DNA of 64,000 nt from SZUA-35 sp963781035 (GCA_963781035.1 CAWAEN010000004.1:744001-808000); one strand, 5' to 3'. Shown: positions 1 through 9,239, counted from the first letter of the stretch. Made by a program: numbers and translations. Notes: generated by a model from the letters alone, not told the origin.

Positions 1-2277
1 ACAGACGGTCTCCTCGACGTCGGCGACGCAGCGATCGGGAACGTCCGGGTCACCGTCGTGTGGGCCGGCGCCGATGGCGTGGCCGGCAACGGCGACGACT
101 TCAGCTTCACCGACACCACCGACACATCGGGCAACTATCTGGTCACCGACCTTCCTCACGGCACCTACACGGTGACGGTCGATGACACCGATCTGCCTGC
201 AGGGCTCACCGGCCAGACCTATGACAGCGACGGCGTCGGCACGGCCCACACCTCGGCGACGACGCTCGACGGGACGAACCCGAACGATCTCCTCCAGGAC
301 TTCTCCTACACGGGCGAGACCACCGGTCTCATCGGCGACACCGTGTGGTTCGACGCCAACGCTGACGGCATCGAGGACGCAGCCGAGGTCGGATTCTCCG
401 GCGTCGACGTGACGCTGCTGTGGTTCGGGCCCGATGGCATCGAGGGCAACGGCGATGACGTCAGCCAGTCGACGATCACCGACGGCAACGGCCAGTACCT
501 CTTCGACAACCTGCCAGAGGGTGAGTTCCGGGTCACGATCGACCCCGCCACGCTTCCCGCTGGGCTGACCCAGACAGCCGACTTCGATGGCACGGCAACG
601 AGCGACACATCACTGGTGACACTCGACACGCTCAACCCATCCAACCTGGATCAGGACTTTGGTTACACCGGCGTCGGATCGCTCGGTGACACCGTCTGGC
701 TCGATCTGGACGCTTCCGGTACGGCAACGATCGACACCGGCGAGCCGGGCATCCCGGGCGTCGACGTGATCATCGTGTGGACGAACCCTCAGGGTGCGGA
801 CATGACGTTCACCGTCACCACCGACAGCGACGGCATGTATCTGTGGCCCTCGGCCCCGTACGGGGACTTCACGATCACCGTCGACACCGCCACCCTTCCG
901 GCCGCCATGGTCCAGACCTACGACGACGACGGCCTCGGAACGGCCGATACGTCGCCGGCAACCCTCGATGGGGCGAACCCGGACGACCTCGATCAGGACT
1001 TCAGCTACCGAGGAACGGGCTCTCTCGGTGACACGGTCTGGCAGGACGATGACGCCGACGGTGCCATCGATGCGGCCGAAGACCTGCTCGACGGTGTCAC
1101 TGTCGTGCTGGACTACAGCGATCCGGGCTCCGGAATCACGTTCACGATGTCGACGGTCACCGCCGGTGGCGGCATCTACACCTTCGACAACCTCCCGGCC
1201 GGTGACTACACCGTCTCGGTCGATCCCAGTACCTTGCCCATCGGCTTGGCACCAGTCTTCGATCTCGACGGAACGGCAACTGCCAACACGGCCGATGCCG
1301 CTCTCGGTGCGGGAGTCTCACGAATCGACGTGGACTTCGGCTATCAGCCACAGACCGATCTGGCCATCGACAAGTCACACGTCGGCGACTTCGCCGTCGA
1401 CTCCGATGACGACGGGATCTCCAACCTCTGGACGATCGCGGTGACGAACCTCGGACCGGCCACCGCTCAAGCTCCCGTGGTCATCAGCGACACACTGCCG
1501 GCCGGCATCACCTATGTGAGTTCGGTCGGTTCGGCCTGGGACTGTTCGATCACCGGACAGGACATCTCCTGCACCCTGGTCGACGGCGTCGGTGCCGACA
1601 CGTCGCTGGCGGCGAACGCCACCGCTTCGGTTGACATCGTCGTCGAGGTGGACGCCTCCGCTGCACCAGGAGTGACCAACACGGCAACGGTGAGCACCTC
1701 GACGGTCGACCCGAATCCGGACAACGACAGCGATGACGACCCGACGGACGTGCCGCTTTCCGTGCTCACGATCGACAAGTCCGTCGATGGCGATGTGAAT
1801 CAGAGTGGGCGAGCCGTCTACGTGGTCACGGTCACCAACACCGGGCCATCGGCAACGCGGGGTGACGTCGTGATCTCCGACTCGCTGCCGTCCGGCCTCA
1901 GGTTCGTCAGCGCCACGTCAGACGTGGAGACGGCGAGCTGTGTGTTCGCTGAGGGAACCGTCACCTGCACCCATGCTGACGCCATGGCCATCGGCGATAC
2001 ATGGTCGGTTCGAATCACGGCAGATGTCACGGCTCTGGCCGGAGCGTCGATCGTGAACGTCGGACAGGTCAGTGGCGGTAACGAGGTGAACGGACTGCCA
2101 TCGACTGCTCCGATCGTGTCCTCCGCCGACGACCTCGCGATAGCCACGGTTGGTACGCCGCCCGGCCTCCTCGCCTACACCGGAACAGAGGCCGGCAGGC
2201 TGGTCATCGCATCGCTGACCCTGCTCACGCTCGGCGCCGGCATGGTCATGCTGTCCCGCCGCCGTCGCACGGCCTGA
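1..2277 (+). CDS. Partial surface protein with SdrD_B and DUF11 repeats and a sortase-like anchor
   Basis: The frame is open from the first base, so the start lies upstream of the window. The visible part (about 758 residues) holds at least three SdrD_B (Cna-B-like) repeats, recognisable by GDTVW(F/L/Q)D starts near bases 337, 679 and 1024. Two DUF11 repeats follow (about 1357-1760 and 1762-2130), each with a VISD(T/S)LP motif. The C-terminus has an LAYTG motif, a hydrophobic helix and an RRRR tail, which is the layout of a sortase cell-wall anchor with a variant motif. The predicted role is an extracellular adhesin or stalk-like display protein; the ligand is unknown. Many acidic Asp residues in the repeats suggest Ca2+ binding, as in SdrD. 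No sortase gene lies in the window. Confidence 0.85.
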   Translation, partial: TDGLLDVGDAAIGNVRVTVVWAGADGVAGNGDDFSFTDTTDTSGNYLVTDLPHGTYTVTVDDTDLPAGLTGQTYDSDGVGTAHTSATTLDGTNPNDLLQDFSYTGETTGLIGDTVWFDANADGIEDAAEVGFSGVDVTLLWFGPDGIEGNGDDVSQSTITDGNGQYLFDNLPEGEFRVTIDPATLPAGLTQTADFDGTATSDTSLVTLDTLNPSNLDQDFGYTGVGSLGDTVWLDLDASGTATIDTGEPGIPGVDVIIVWTNPQGADMTFTVTTDSDGMYLWPSAPYGDFTITVDTATLPAAMVQTYDDDGLGTADTSPATLDGANPDDLDQDFSYRGTGSLGDTVWQDDDADGAIDAAEDLLDGVTVVLDYSDPGSGITFTMSTVTAGGGIYTFDNLPAGDYTVSVDPSTLPIGLAPVFDLDGTATANTADAALGAGVSRIDVDFGYQPQTDLAIDKSHVGDFAVDSDDDGISNLWTIAVTNLGPATAQAPVVISDTLPAGITYVSSVGSAWDCSITGQDISCTLVDGVGADTSLAANATASVDIVVEVDASAAPGVTNTATVSTSTVDPNPDNDSDDDPTDVPLSVLTIDKSVDGDVNQSGRAVYVVTVTNTGPSATRGDVVISDSLPSGLRFVSATSDVETASCVFAEGTVTCTHADAMAIGDTWSVRITADVTALAGASIVNVGQVSGGNEVNGLPSTAPIVSSADDLAIATVGTPPGLLAYTGTEAGRLVIASLTLLTLGAGMVMLSRRRRTA

Positions 2278-2322
2278 CCCTGCACAGCCTGACCCTGCAC
2301 AGTCTGACCCCGGCCCCCGGGG
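2262..2322. repeat. 15-bp tandem repeat over a stop codon plus convergent hairpin
   Basis: The 3' end of the surface-protein gene is repeated about three times with a 15-base period (gcacggcctgaccct and variants), so TGA recurs downstream of the true stop. The last copy runs into the palindrome GACCCCGG-CCC-CCGGGGTC (about 2306-2324), which sits between convergent genes and could terminate both. No T-run follows on the plus strand. Confidence 0.5.
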
Positions 2323-3648
2323 TCACAATTGGAACGGATACACGGCACCCAGCCCGAGTAAAGTCGTGAGTTCGTCGAGCGCTCTGTTGTTCTCGTCGGC
2401 GATGTCGGGGTCGGCGAGATCGTCGAGGGCCAATTCGTCCCGGTAGTGGGCGTCGACCCATGCTTCGAGTTGATCGAGCCGCTGGTCGTCGACCAGAACT
2501 CGGGGCGCAGCCGACGCCAACTCGTCGTCGGTCATGACCACCCGGAGACGCAGGCACGCCGGACCGCCGCCGTTGCGCATGCTCTCTCGTAGATCGAGGG
2601 TCGACACCGCCGCAATGGGGTGGCCCTCGTCGGCGATCACACGATCGAGGAATCGCCTGGTCGATTCGGTCTCGGTGACCTCGACCGGCGCGATCAGGAT
2701 CATGGTTCCGTCCGGCTGCGAAACGAGCTGTGAATTGAAGAGGTAGGACGAAATGGCGTCGGCGAGGGGGACCTCGGACTCGGCCACCTCGAGCAGCCTG
2801 AACCCCGGGACGGCAGCGCGGAGTTGGTCGAACAGGTCCTGGCGATGCTCGAACGCTGCTTCGTGGGTGAACAGGACGTTCTCGTTCACGACCGACACCA
2901 CATCGTTGTGGAACGCACCGGCGTCGATGGCCAGACCGGATTGGCGGGCGTGGATCACACTGCCGGGATGGTGGCAGTGGCTCCGACTGATCAACTCGCC
3001 GGCAAGGCGCGTCTGGCGACGGGGGAATCCATTCGTGACCACCGGGTCGTCACTGTCGCGCCCATGGACGAAGAAGTGGATGCCGGGGGAGCCGTGGGCG
3101 GTGCAGAACCGACCATGGTTCGCCGCTCCTTCGTCGGCGAAGACCGCAGCCGAGGGCAGCGCCGGATGAATGACGAAGTGGTCTCCATCGTGGAACATGG
3201 CGGTGAGGATTCGTTCGGTCTGGTGATGCTCGAAGGATCGATGTGCCGTCGACGACAGGTTGGCCGGGGTGAGGTGGACGCGACCGTCGGTGGCGTCGAG
3301 CGATGGCGTGACCGTCGCCGCGTTGGCCGCCCACATCGACGACGCTGACGACAGGATCGGGACGAGCCGAGCGTCTTGCCGCGCGACGTCGGCGATCGAC
3401 GCCCCGGGGGCAAAACCAAGCCGTTCGAGCACCATCGGATCTGGCCGCTGCTGCGGCGGCACGACACCTTGGGCAACGCCGAGATGATGGAGGTGGCGCA
3501 TCTTGGCGAGTCCCTGGAGCGCAGCCCGCCGCGGGCTCGAGACCGAGCCGGCGTTTCCCATCGATGCTCGGTTGCCGAGCGACAGACCGGCGTAGTTGTG
3601 GGTCGGGCCGACCAGACCATCGATGTTGACCTCGAGCGCGCCCGTCAT
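2323..3648 (-). CDS. astB: N-succinylarginine dihydrolase AstB
   Basis: Second enzyme of the arginine succinyltransferase (AST) pathway: hydrolyses N2-succinylarginine to N2-succinylornithine, 2 NH3 and CO2 in the cytoplasm. At 441 residues it is full length for AstB. The amidinotransferase-fold triad of the family is visible: Glu173 (in DEGAANH), His247 (in GAFHND) and Cys365 (in GGPACLRL), matching Glu174/His248/Cys365 of the E. coli enzyme. The N-terminus carries the family motif VGPTHNYAGLS. Its start overlaps the stop of astA by four bases (ATGA type), so the two are translationally coupled. astC and astD are not in this window. Confidence 0.95.
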   Translation of the reverse strand: MTGALEVNIDGLVGPTHNYAGLSLGNRASMGNAGSVSSPRRAALQGLAKMRHLHHLGVAQGVVPPQQRPDPMVLERLGFAPGASIADVARQDARLVPILSSASSMWAANAATVTPSLDATDGRVHLTPANLSSTAHRSFEHHQTERILTAMFHDGDHFVIHPALPSAAVFADEGAANHGRFCTAHGSPGIHFFVHGRDSDDPVVTNGFPRRQTRLAGELISRSHCHHPGSVIHARQSGLAIDAGAFHNDVVSVVNENVLFTHEAAFEHRQDLFDQLRAAVPGFRLLEVAESEVPLADAISSYLFNSQLVSQPDGTMILIAPVEVTETESTRRFLDRVIADEGHPIAAVSTLDLRESMRNGGGPACLRLRVVMTDDELASAAPRVLVDDQRLDQLEAWVDAHYRDELALDDLADPDIADENNRALDELTTLLGLGAVYPFQL

Positions 3649-4718
3649 GGCCTTGTCTGCTCGCCGGCGGTCGTGTCGCCGATCTCGGCAACGGCAAGGA
3701 GCGCGCCGGCGGCGACCCCGAGCGCTTCGGCGTCCTCTGCAGTGACACCGAAGGTCTCGGGAGAGCTGACATCGACCGATGCTCTGATCACACGAAAGTC
3801 CTCGACTGCGGTCACCGCAACGAAGCTCGAGTGAGGCTCAGCGGGCTTGCCTGTCGTCAACCGAAGCCGGCCTCGGCGCCTCGTCCGTCCGGTTGCCGTG
3901 TCCGCGGTCTCAGCGACGAGTGTGGGCCCACCGTCGACGGGGTCGTACATGCCGTTGGGTCGAAAGCCCTCGCGCATCAGCACTCGGAAGGCAGGCAAGG
4001 ACGCTTGGTTGACGGGCCCGAGCGAGTCGAGCACCTCTGCGGTCACCGGTCTGCGGTGGCCGACGAGGTCGCCGAGTCTCGTCGGATCATCGGCCACTGC
4101 CCGCTCTGCTTCCACCGAGGTCAGCCATGCCGGAGCAAAGTGGTGGCCGAAACACTGCCAGAACGGCGCCGACCCGTCGTCGTCGAAACGACCCCGGACA
4201 TGCGAGGCCACGGTCGACGGGATCTGGCGATGTACCTGATGCAGAAACATGCAGCGCCCGCGCGAGAGCAGCGTGCCGAAGCCTTTCCCTCTGGCGTTCG
4301 GGGCCATGAAACTCGAGTTGAGCTCGGTGCGGGTCCAGGGCGCCGAGAAGCTGGCCATGTCGAGTCCGAGCCCATCGCGACTCGTCACGACCCGAACTGC
4401 GAGATTCGGTACGGCCTGTTTGAAGGTCACGCCGCTGAGCCCGAGAGGCCGGCCGTCGGTCGCGTTCACCAGGATGAACAGCAGGCTCGCGTGGTCGCCG
4501 TCGTCGAGTCCGAAGGTGTCGGCCGCGAGATCGGACAACACGGAGGTCGATTGGACGCAGGCCGCCTCGGCGGCGTCGTGGGACCTCGGCAGGGCCGTCA
4601 TGCCGAGAAGGTCGCTGCCGGCCGACTCGAGCAACGACCAGACTCGATCTGCGTCCTGTGGCCGAACGAGACGGAGCACAGGTGCGAGTTGGGGCTGCTT
4701 CTTTCCCCGCGTTGTCAC
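3645..4718 (-). CDS. astA: Arginine N-succinyltransferase AstA
   Basis: First enzyme of the AST pathway: transfers succinyl from succinyl-CoA to the alpha-amino group of arginine. The 357-residue product shows the AstA/AOST pattern: an N-terminal LRLVRPQDADRVWSL segment, FSAPWTRTELNSSF in the middle, then the conserved NARGKGFGTLLSRGRCMF acyl-CoA-binding turn and the C-terminal REGFRPNGMYDPVDGGP block. It lies between the M20 hydrolase gene and astB with four-base overlaps on both sides, so the three form one operon. The presence of this pathway in an actinobacterium-like genome is noteworthy, since it is best known in Proteobacteria. Confidence 0.94.
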   Translation of the reverse strand: MTTRGKKQPQLAPVLRLVRPQDADRVWSLLESAGSDLLGMTALPRSHDAAEAACVQSTSVLSDLAADTFGLDDGDHASLLFILVNATDGRPLGLSGVTFKQAVPNLAVRVVTSRDGLGLDMASFSAPWTRTELNSSFMAPNARGKGFGTLLSRGRCMFLHQVHRQIPSTVASHVRGRFDDDGSAPFWQCFGHHFAPAWLTSVEAERAVADDPTRLGDLVGHRRPVTAEVLDSLGPVNQASLPAFRVLMREGFRPNGMYDPVDGGPTLVAETADTATGRTRRRGRLRLTTGKPAEPHSSFVAVTAVEDFRVIRASVDVSSPETFGVTAEDAEALGVAAGALLAVAEIGDTTAGEQTRP

Positions 4719-5929
4719 GCCTGCTCTGCTTCTGAGCGAGCGTGGGCTCGTCTGATCACCTCGACGATGACTGCGGCTCGGTCCGGGACGCTCGCCACGT
4801 CGGCGAACTCGTTGATGCCGTGGATGCCGCCGCCCACGATGCCGAGACTGTCGACGTTCGGAAGTCCGGCTGCTGCCAGATCGTTCCCGTCACAACACCC
4901 GCCCGTGTCCTCGGCCTCGATGCTCAAGCCGATCGATCCGGCCGCCTCCGCCACATCGGAGAGGAGTTGATCGATCGCCGGTGTCCGAACCTTCGGCGGG
5001 CGTGATCCGGTCCAGGTGAGGTCGACCTCCAGAGGCGAAGCGGCCACAGCCTCGCTGAACCGTCGCTGCACCCACTCCTGCGCCTCGGCATCGGCGACCC
5101 GCATGTTGTAGCTGGCGATCGCGAAGTCGGGCACGACGTTCAGGGGGCCCCCACCCGAGATCTTGCCGGTGTTGACCGTCACCCCCGGATGTTCGTTGAG
5201 CTGCTCGAGAGCGATGACGAGTTCGGCCAGCGCCTTGATCGCCGAACGGCCCTCATGATGGGCTCGCCCGACGTGAGCGGCGACGCCGCGGACGACCGTG
5301 TGGGCGGTGAGCGTGCCCTTCCTGGCACCGGCGACACCGCCGGACGGCAGAGACGGTTCGAAGCCGATACCCAGATCGCATCGTTCGGCTGCGGCCCGCA
5401 AGAGCGGCTTGGAACTGTTCGACCCGATCTCTTCATCCGAGACGACGAGGAGCTCCCAGCCGATGTTCTCGGCCCACGGTGATTCGTCGAGCACCCGAGC
5501 GACCTCGGTGGCCAAGACAAGGCCGCCCTTGCAGTCGGCCACGCCCGGACCGGCCAACCGGTGCCCGTCGACGGTGACGGTCTGGAAGGGATGGTCGATC
5601 GGGAAGACCGTGTCGAGGTGTCCGAAGAGACACACCTGGAACGGGGCCCCAGGTCGGTTGCGGACGTGGAGCGCATCGCCCATCGGGGCCGCGGTCGTGG
5701 TTCCATCCGGTCCCATGACCTGCGCGTCAGGCACCGTCAGGTGTTCGATGGTCGCCGGCCGAAGTGTCGAAACGATCTCTGCCAGGCGGGAGCCGACGCG
5801 ATTGACCCCGTCGATGTTGAACGAGCCCGAATTGATCTCGCACAACGCCACGATGTCGGCGGTGACGTGGTCGAGCCGGCCCCCGATGGTGTTTCGCACC
5901 GCATCGAGATCCACTGAGAGTGAGGACAT
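4715..5929 (-). CDS. M20 family zinc hydrolase of the AST operon
   Basis: Metallopeptidase of the ArgE/DapE/CPG2 (M20) family, 404 residues from the ATG at 5929. Metal and catalytic residues are visible: His104 and Asp106 in FGHLDTVF, Asp132 in PGVADCKGG, Glu166-Glu167 in SDEEIGSN, and a C-terminal His in GGGIHGINEF. A longer frame reaches 5971 but would overlap the upstream gene; 5929 lies eight bases after that gene's stop. It directly precedes astA and astB. By context it may remove succinate from N-succinylglutamate or N-succinylornithine, a job done by AstE in Proteobacteria. That substrate is inference; the fold assignment is firm. Confidence 0.85.
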   Translation of the reverse strand: MSSLSVDLDAVRNTIGGRLDHVTADIVALCEINSGSFNIDGVNRVGSRLAEIVSTLRPATIEHLTVPDAQVMGPDGTTTAAPMGDALHVRNRPGAPFQVCLFGHLDTVFPIDHPFQTVTVDGHRLAGPGVADCKGGLVLATEVARVLDESPWAENIGWELLVVSDEEIGSNSSKPLLRAAAERCDLGIGFEPSLPSGGVAGARKGTLTAHTVVRGVAAHVGRAHHEGRSAIKALAELVIALEQLNEHPGVTVNTGKISGGGPLNVVPDFAIASYNMRVADAEAQEWVQRRFSEAVAASPLEVDLTWTGSRPPKVRTPAIDQLLSDVAEAAGSIGLSIEAEDTGGCCDGNDLAAAGLPNVDSLGIVGGGIHGINEFADVASVPDRAAVIVEVIRRAHARSEAEQA

Positions 5930-5936
5930 GGTCGTG

Positions 5937-6437
5937 TCAGTCTCGCAGACCGGAGCCCGGTTTCGGAACAAATCGTGGTGTTGTCTCCCGATAGGCCGGA
6001 TAGTCCGGATAGTGCTCCATCAGTCGTTGTTCCTCCCACGATGACTTGGCGTAGAAGAACGCGATCGCGACCACCCCGACAACGAGGCTGAGCCACCGTC
6101 CCGAACCGACGACGAGACCCAGTACGACCAGCAGGACACCGGTGTAGACGGGGTGGCGCACATACCGATAGAAGCCGGTGGTCACGAGCCGGCCCCCCGC
6201 CTTCGGGACCGGAGTTGGTGTCAGGAGTCGGCCGAGACCGCCCGCCGCCACCGCCCCGATCAGCAGGCCGACGATCACGAGACCCGTGGCGAAGATCTCC
6301 ACCCACCGTGGCGTTGGCCAGTCGTCGGCGCCGTCGAGCGCGATCAGCGTGACCAGCACCAGAGCCTGTAGGGCGACCCATCCCCACCCGATGATCGACT
6401 GCGACCGAAGCGCGGGGATCGATACACGAGGCGACAC
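5937..6437 (-). CDS. Isoprenylcysteine carboxyl methyltransferase (ICMT)-like membrane protein
   Basis: 166-residue integral membrane protein with about four hydrophobic segments and the ICMT/PEMT signature GFYRYVRHPVYTG near residue 90, followed by a Glu-rich EEQRLMEHYPDYPAYRETTPRFVP tail typical of SAM-dependent membrane methyltransferases. The bacterial members are of unknown substrate; small lipophilic thiols or lipids are possible. It is first in the leftward operon leading into the M20/astA/astB genes, separated by seven bases from the M20 start. Its start is only about 14 bases from the divergent PhyH start at 6452 (about 50 if the later PhyH start is used). Confidence 0.82.
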   Translation of the reverse strand: MSPRVSIPALRSQSIIGWGWVALQALVLVTLIALDGADDWPTPRWVEIFATGLVIVGLLIGAVAAGGLGRLLTPTPVPKAGGRLVTTGFYRYVRHPVYTGVLLVVLGLVVGSGRWLSLVVGVVAIAFFYAKSSWEEQRLMEHYPDYPAYRETTPRFVPKPGSGLRD

Positions 6438-6451
6438 GTTGGCATCATGAC

Positions 6452-7339
6452 ATGGCGCAGGACGCGTTCGTTCGCGAAACTTCGCCGATGTCGAACCACC
6501 GCCAACTCACCGGACTGCCGACCGTCCGGCTCGATCGAATCGGACTCGACCTGGCCGATGCGCTCGACGAAGCCGGTTGTTGCGTCGTGGAAGACGCCGC
6601 CGCTCCCGAGGTGATGCGGTCGATCGCAGACGAACTCGGCGCGTTCATGGATCGAGCGTCGACCGGTGCGAGTGACTTCGAGGGGCATCGCACTCGCCGC
6701 CTCGGTGCACCGCTGCCTCGTTCGGCCACCTTCCGGTCGATCGCTCTGCATCCTGCGGTGGTTCTGGCCGGCAACCATGTGTTGGGCCACGCCAGCAGTT
6801 GGCGGTTCTCCGCCGCCGAGTACATCGAGATCGGACCGGGCGAGGTGGGCCAGCGCATCCATCGCGACCAGTGGAAATACGACATGGTGGACTTCGATGT
6901 CGAGGTCGAGTTGAACGGCATGTGGGCGGTGACGGACTTCACCGAGGCCAACGGGGCCACGCGGATCGCTCCTGGATCTCACCTCTGGGGAAACCGGGAG
7001 AAGGTCGATCGCAGCGAGACGGTGCCGGCCGAGATGTCGCAGGGTTCACTGCTGCTCTACACCGGGACCGTCTATCACGGAGGCGGCGACAACACGTCCG
7101 AAACCTGGCGGAGCGGACTCTCGCTGCAGCATGGGGTGGGGTGGCTGACGCAGTCGACCAATCAGTTCCTCGAGTGCCCTCCGGCCGAGGTGCAGAGCTG
7201 GCCGGATGAGCTGCTCAGGTTCGTCGGATACGCCAAGGCGGGGAACGGTCTGGGTTATTGGCGAGACAGCGAAGACCCGCTCAGCGCAGTCCACCCCGAT
7301 CGCGACTTCGAGCGAGGTTGGGCCACGGTCCGGCCGTGA
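6452..7339 (+). CDS. Phytanoyl-CoA dioxygenase (PhyH) family protein
   Basis: Fe(II)/2-oxoglutarate-dependent oxygenase, up to 295 residues. The facial triad is visible as HRDQWKYD (His and Asp) and a distal YHGGGDN His. A downstream Arg in TWRSGLSLQH probably binds 2-oxoglutarate. The family hydroxylates the alpha carbon of branched acyl-CoAs or small molecules; the substrate here is unknown. An alternative start at 6488 (MSNHRQ) would give a 283-residue protein and a more comfortable gap to the divergent gene; neither start has a clear Shine-Dalgarno sequence. The gene stands alone, convergent with dsbB. Confidence 0.85.
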   Translation: MAQDAFVRETSPMSNHRQLTGLPTVRLDRIGLDLADALDEAGCCVVEDAAAPEVMRSIADELGAFMDRASTGASDFEGHRTRRLGAPLPRSATFRSIALHPAVVLAGNHVLGHASSWRFSAAEYIEIGPGEVGQRIHRDQWKYDMVDFDVEVELNGMWAVTDFTEANGATRIAPGSHLWGNREKVDRSETVPAEMSQGSLLLYTGTVYHGGGDNTSETWRSGLSLQHGVGWLTQSTNQFLECPPAEVQSWPDELLRFVGYAKAGNGLGYWRDSEDPLSAVHPDRDFERGWATVRP

Positions 7340-7361
7340 CTCGACCCGGCGAGCTCTCGCG

Positions 7362-7860
7362 CTAGCGGGACCTGAGTTGCACGGAGAGCGCAACGAGAAT
7401 CAGGACGAACGACGCAGCTGCCATCTGGGGGATCGTGGCGAATCCGAGAGCGTCGACCCACTTCGCCGAACAAGGATTGAGCAGATCGCACGACGTCGAC
7501 TGGTCGGGTCGGAGCTGGATCTGGATGTGGTAGATCGAGAACCCGAGACCGATCGCGGCCAGGACGATGCCGTACAGCGCGATCTCACGCTGCTTGCGGA
7601 TCGCGGCCAACGGCAGGATGAACGCCAGCGGATACATGAAGACTCGCTGTACCCAGCACATCTCGCATGGAATGAAGTCGGCGACCTCGGAGAAGTAGAG
7701 GCTGCCTGCGGTGGCGCTGACGGCCACCGCAGCGGCAGCGACGAGACTCCAACGACGGTAGAAGCCCTGTGCGTGCGGGTGGAAGACGACCAGCGAAGGT
7801 GGCGAGCAAGGCCATCAGGAGAATGATGGCGAACACCGTGGCGACGTCTGGAGCATTCAT
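7362..7860 (-). CDS. dsbB: Disulfide bond formation protein DsbB (one frameshift)
   Basis: Inner-membrane quinone reductase that reoxidises a DsbA-type oxidase. The conserved pairs are visible: CEMC after the second membrane segment and CDLLNPC in the periplasmic loop. Four hydrophobic helices fit the family. The N-terminus (MNAPDVATVFAIIL) is in one frame and the rest, including SLVVFHPHAQGFYRRW, is in another, so a one-base shift lies near 7790-7798. With the shift corrected the protein would be about 165 residues, normal for actinobacterial DsbB. Without it, the open frame starts only at a GTG at 7727 and loses the first helix. It lies 57 bases downstream of the LPXTG protein gene. Confidence 0.85.
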
Positions 7861-7917
7861 CGGGTCAGTATCGCCGTTCCGCACCGCCCTGCGGTGGCAG
7901 GTCGAGGCGGAGGCGGA

Positions 7918-8990
7918 TCAGGCCGTGGTGCGCCGTTGGGTTGCGACCATGGCGGCACCCGCCGCCATGATGATGGCGCCCAGGCCGAGGATCAGGCCCG
8001 TGCTGCTTCCCGTGGCGGGAAGCGACGTCGTCGTCGGCCCGGCAACCTCTTCGCCCGCCGTGGTCGGTGGCAGCCGTGGTCGGTGCAGCGGTGGTCGGTG
8101 CGGCCGTGGTCGTCGGAGCTTCCGTGGTTGTCACGGTGGGACCGGCGACCTCGCCCCCGGTGGTGGTCGTGGTGCTGTCCGGCTCGGTGGTCGACGGGGT
8201 GTCGCAGGGGGTGCCGTCTGGGTTGGTGGTGACGCCGGGGTCGCCGCAGGTGGGCTCTTCGCAGGGGGTGCCGTCTGGGTTGGTGGTGACGCCGGGGTCG
8301 CCGCAGGTCGGGCTCTTCGCAGGGGGTGCCGTCTGGGTTGGTGGTGACGCCGGGATCGCCGCAGGCGGGTGTGTCGCAGGGGGTGCCGTCTGGGTTGGTG
8401 GTGACGCCGGGGTCGCCGCAGGCGGGTGTGTCGCAGGGGGTGCCGTCTGGGTTGGTGGTGACGCCGGGGTCGCCGCAGGTCGGCCCGCTCACGTCACCGT
8501 CGAAACAGAAGGTGACCTCGTGGGCGAGCACGCTCTGGGGTGTGCCATCGCTCGGGAGGTCGGGGCGGTGATGGGCACGAACGGCAACGACGGGGGCCGA
8601 GAGCACGGTGGTTCCCAGCGAACCGACCCATTCGGCGAACACGAGCTCGTCTGGGACATCACCGGTCGTCTCCGATGTCGCAACGACGCTGCCGTCGGCG
8701 GCGAGGAACTCGACTTCGTACTTCTCGGACGACTGTACGACTCGACGCGGGTGGGTATCCGTCCGGGCTCGGGCCGACGGAATGGTGATTTCACCGGCCG
8801 GCAACGACACAGCAATGGCGGTGGTGCGATCAGCTCGTCCGACGATGAGCTTCTGACCGGCGAAGTCGACGGTGACGCAGGTCGCCTCGGTCGCAGTCTG
8901 TGCGTGCACGGCTGGCAGGAAGGCTGTGGTCGACACCACGATCCCGATCAGTGCAGCAAAAGCCGCCATCATTCGAAGACCTACGCGCAT
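7918..8990 (-). CDS. Secreted LPXTG-anchored protein with 19-residue Cys repeats (two frameshifts)
   Basis: Starts at ATG 8990 behind a GAGGTGG ribosome site, with a signal peptide ending near AVHAQ. A domain of about 150 residues of unknown fold follows. Then come five tandem copies of CGDPGVTTNPDGTPC-type units, a Thr-rich linker, and an LPATG sortase motif with a hydrophobic helix and basic tail ending at the TGA at 7918-7920. Start, repeats and anchor lie in three different frames. The first shift is an extra base in the second-from-left repeat (about 8300-8310; neighbouring copies lack it); the second is in the Thr-rich linker near 8090. Corrected length is about 357 residues. No family name was recognised for the N-terminal domain. 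Confidence 0.75.
8200..8485. repeat. 57-bp tandem repeat, five copies, coding
   Basis: Five nearly identical 57-base units inside the LPXTG protein gene, each encoding a 19-residue unit with two Cys. One unit is 58 bases long because of one extra base at its left-end boundary. This is what breaks the reading frame. Units differ mainly at their last few bases (EEPT versus DTPA in protein). Confidence 0.9.
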
Positions 8991-9239
8991 CAACACACCA
9001 CCTCGTTCAGGATGATGCCCACGCTCACCATCGCCCACTTCCGTGTCGCCGGAGTGTAAAGCGTCACATCCCCGTCGAAACCCGACAGTGGATTCTCCGA
9101 GAGAACCTTCCTCGAATGCCACGGAGAACGGCCGCACCATCACTCGATGTCCGGTCTTGGTCACTGCTCGTTGCCGAACGGGCACGGGTGGTGGGCGATC
9201 GAATCGGCTCGTCCTTGGCGGCCTGACTAGGGTCGGTGC

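Noticed and set aside
8200..8485. CRISPR-like array
   Set aside because: The 57-base units are contiguous with no unique spacers and encode a protein repeat, so this is a coding tandem repeat.
8067..9059. 330-residue plus-strand frame with GG-rich repeats
   Set aside because: Antisense of the LPXTG repeat protein, whose signal peptide, repeats and anchor are coherent on the minus strand.
9000..9239. An RNA gene in the 249-base gap between divergent genes
   Set aside because: No cloverleaf, rRNA-like segment or strong hairpin was seen; it is best read as a divergent promoter region.
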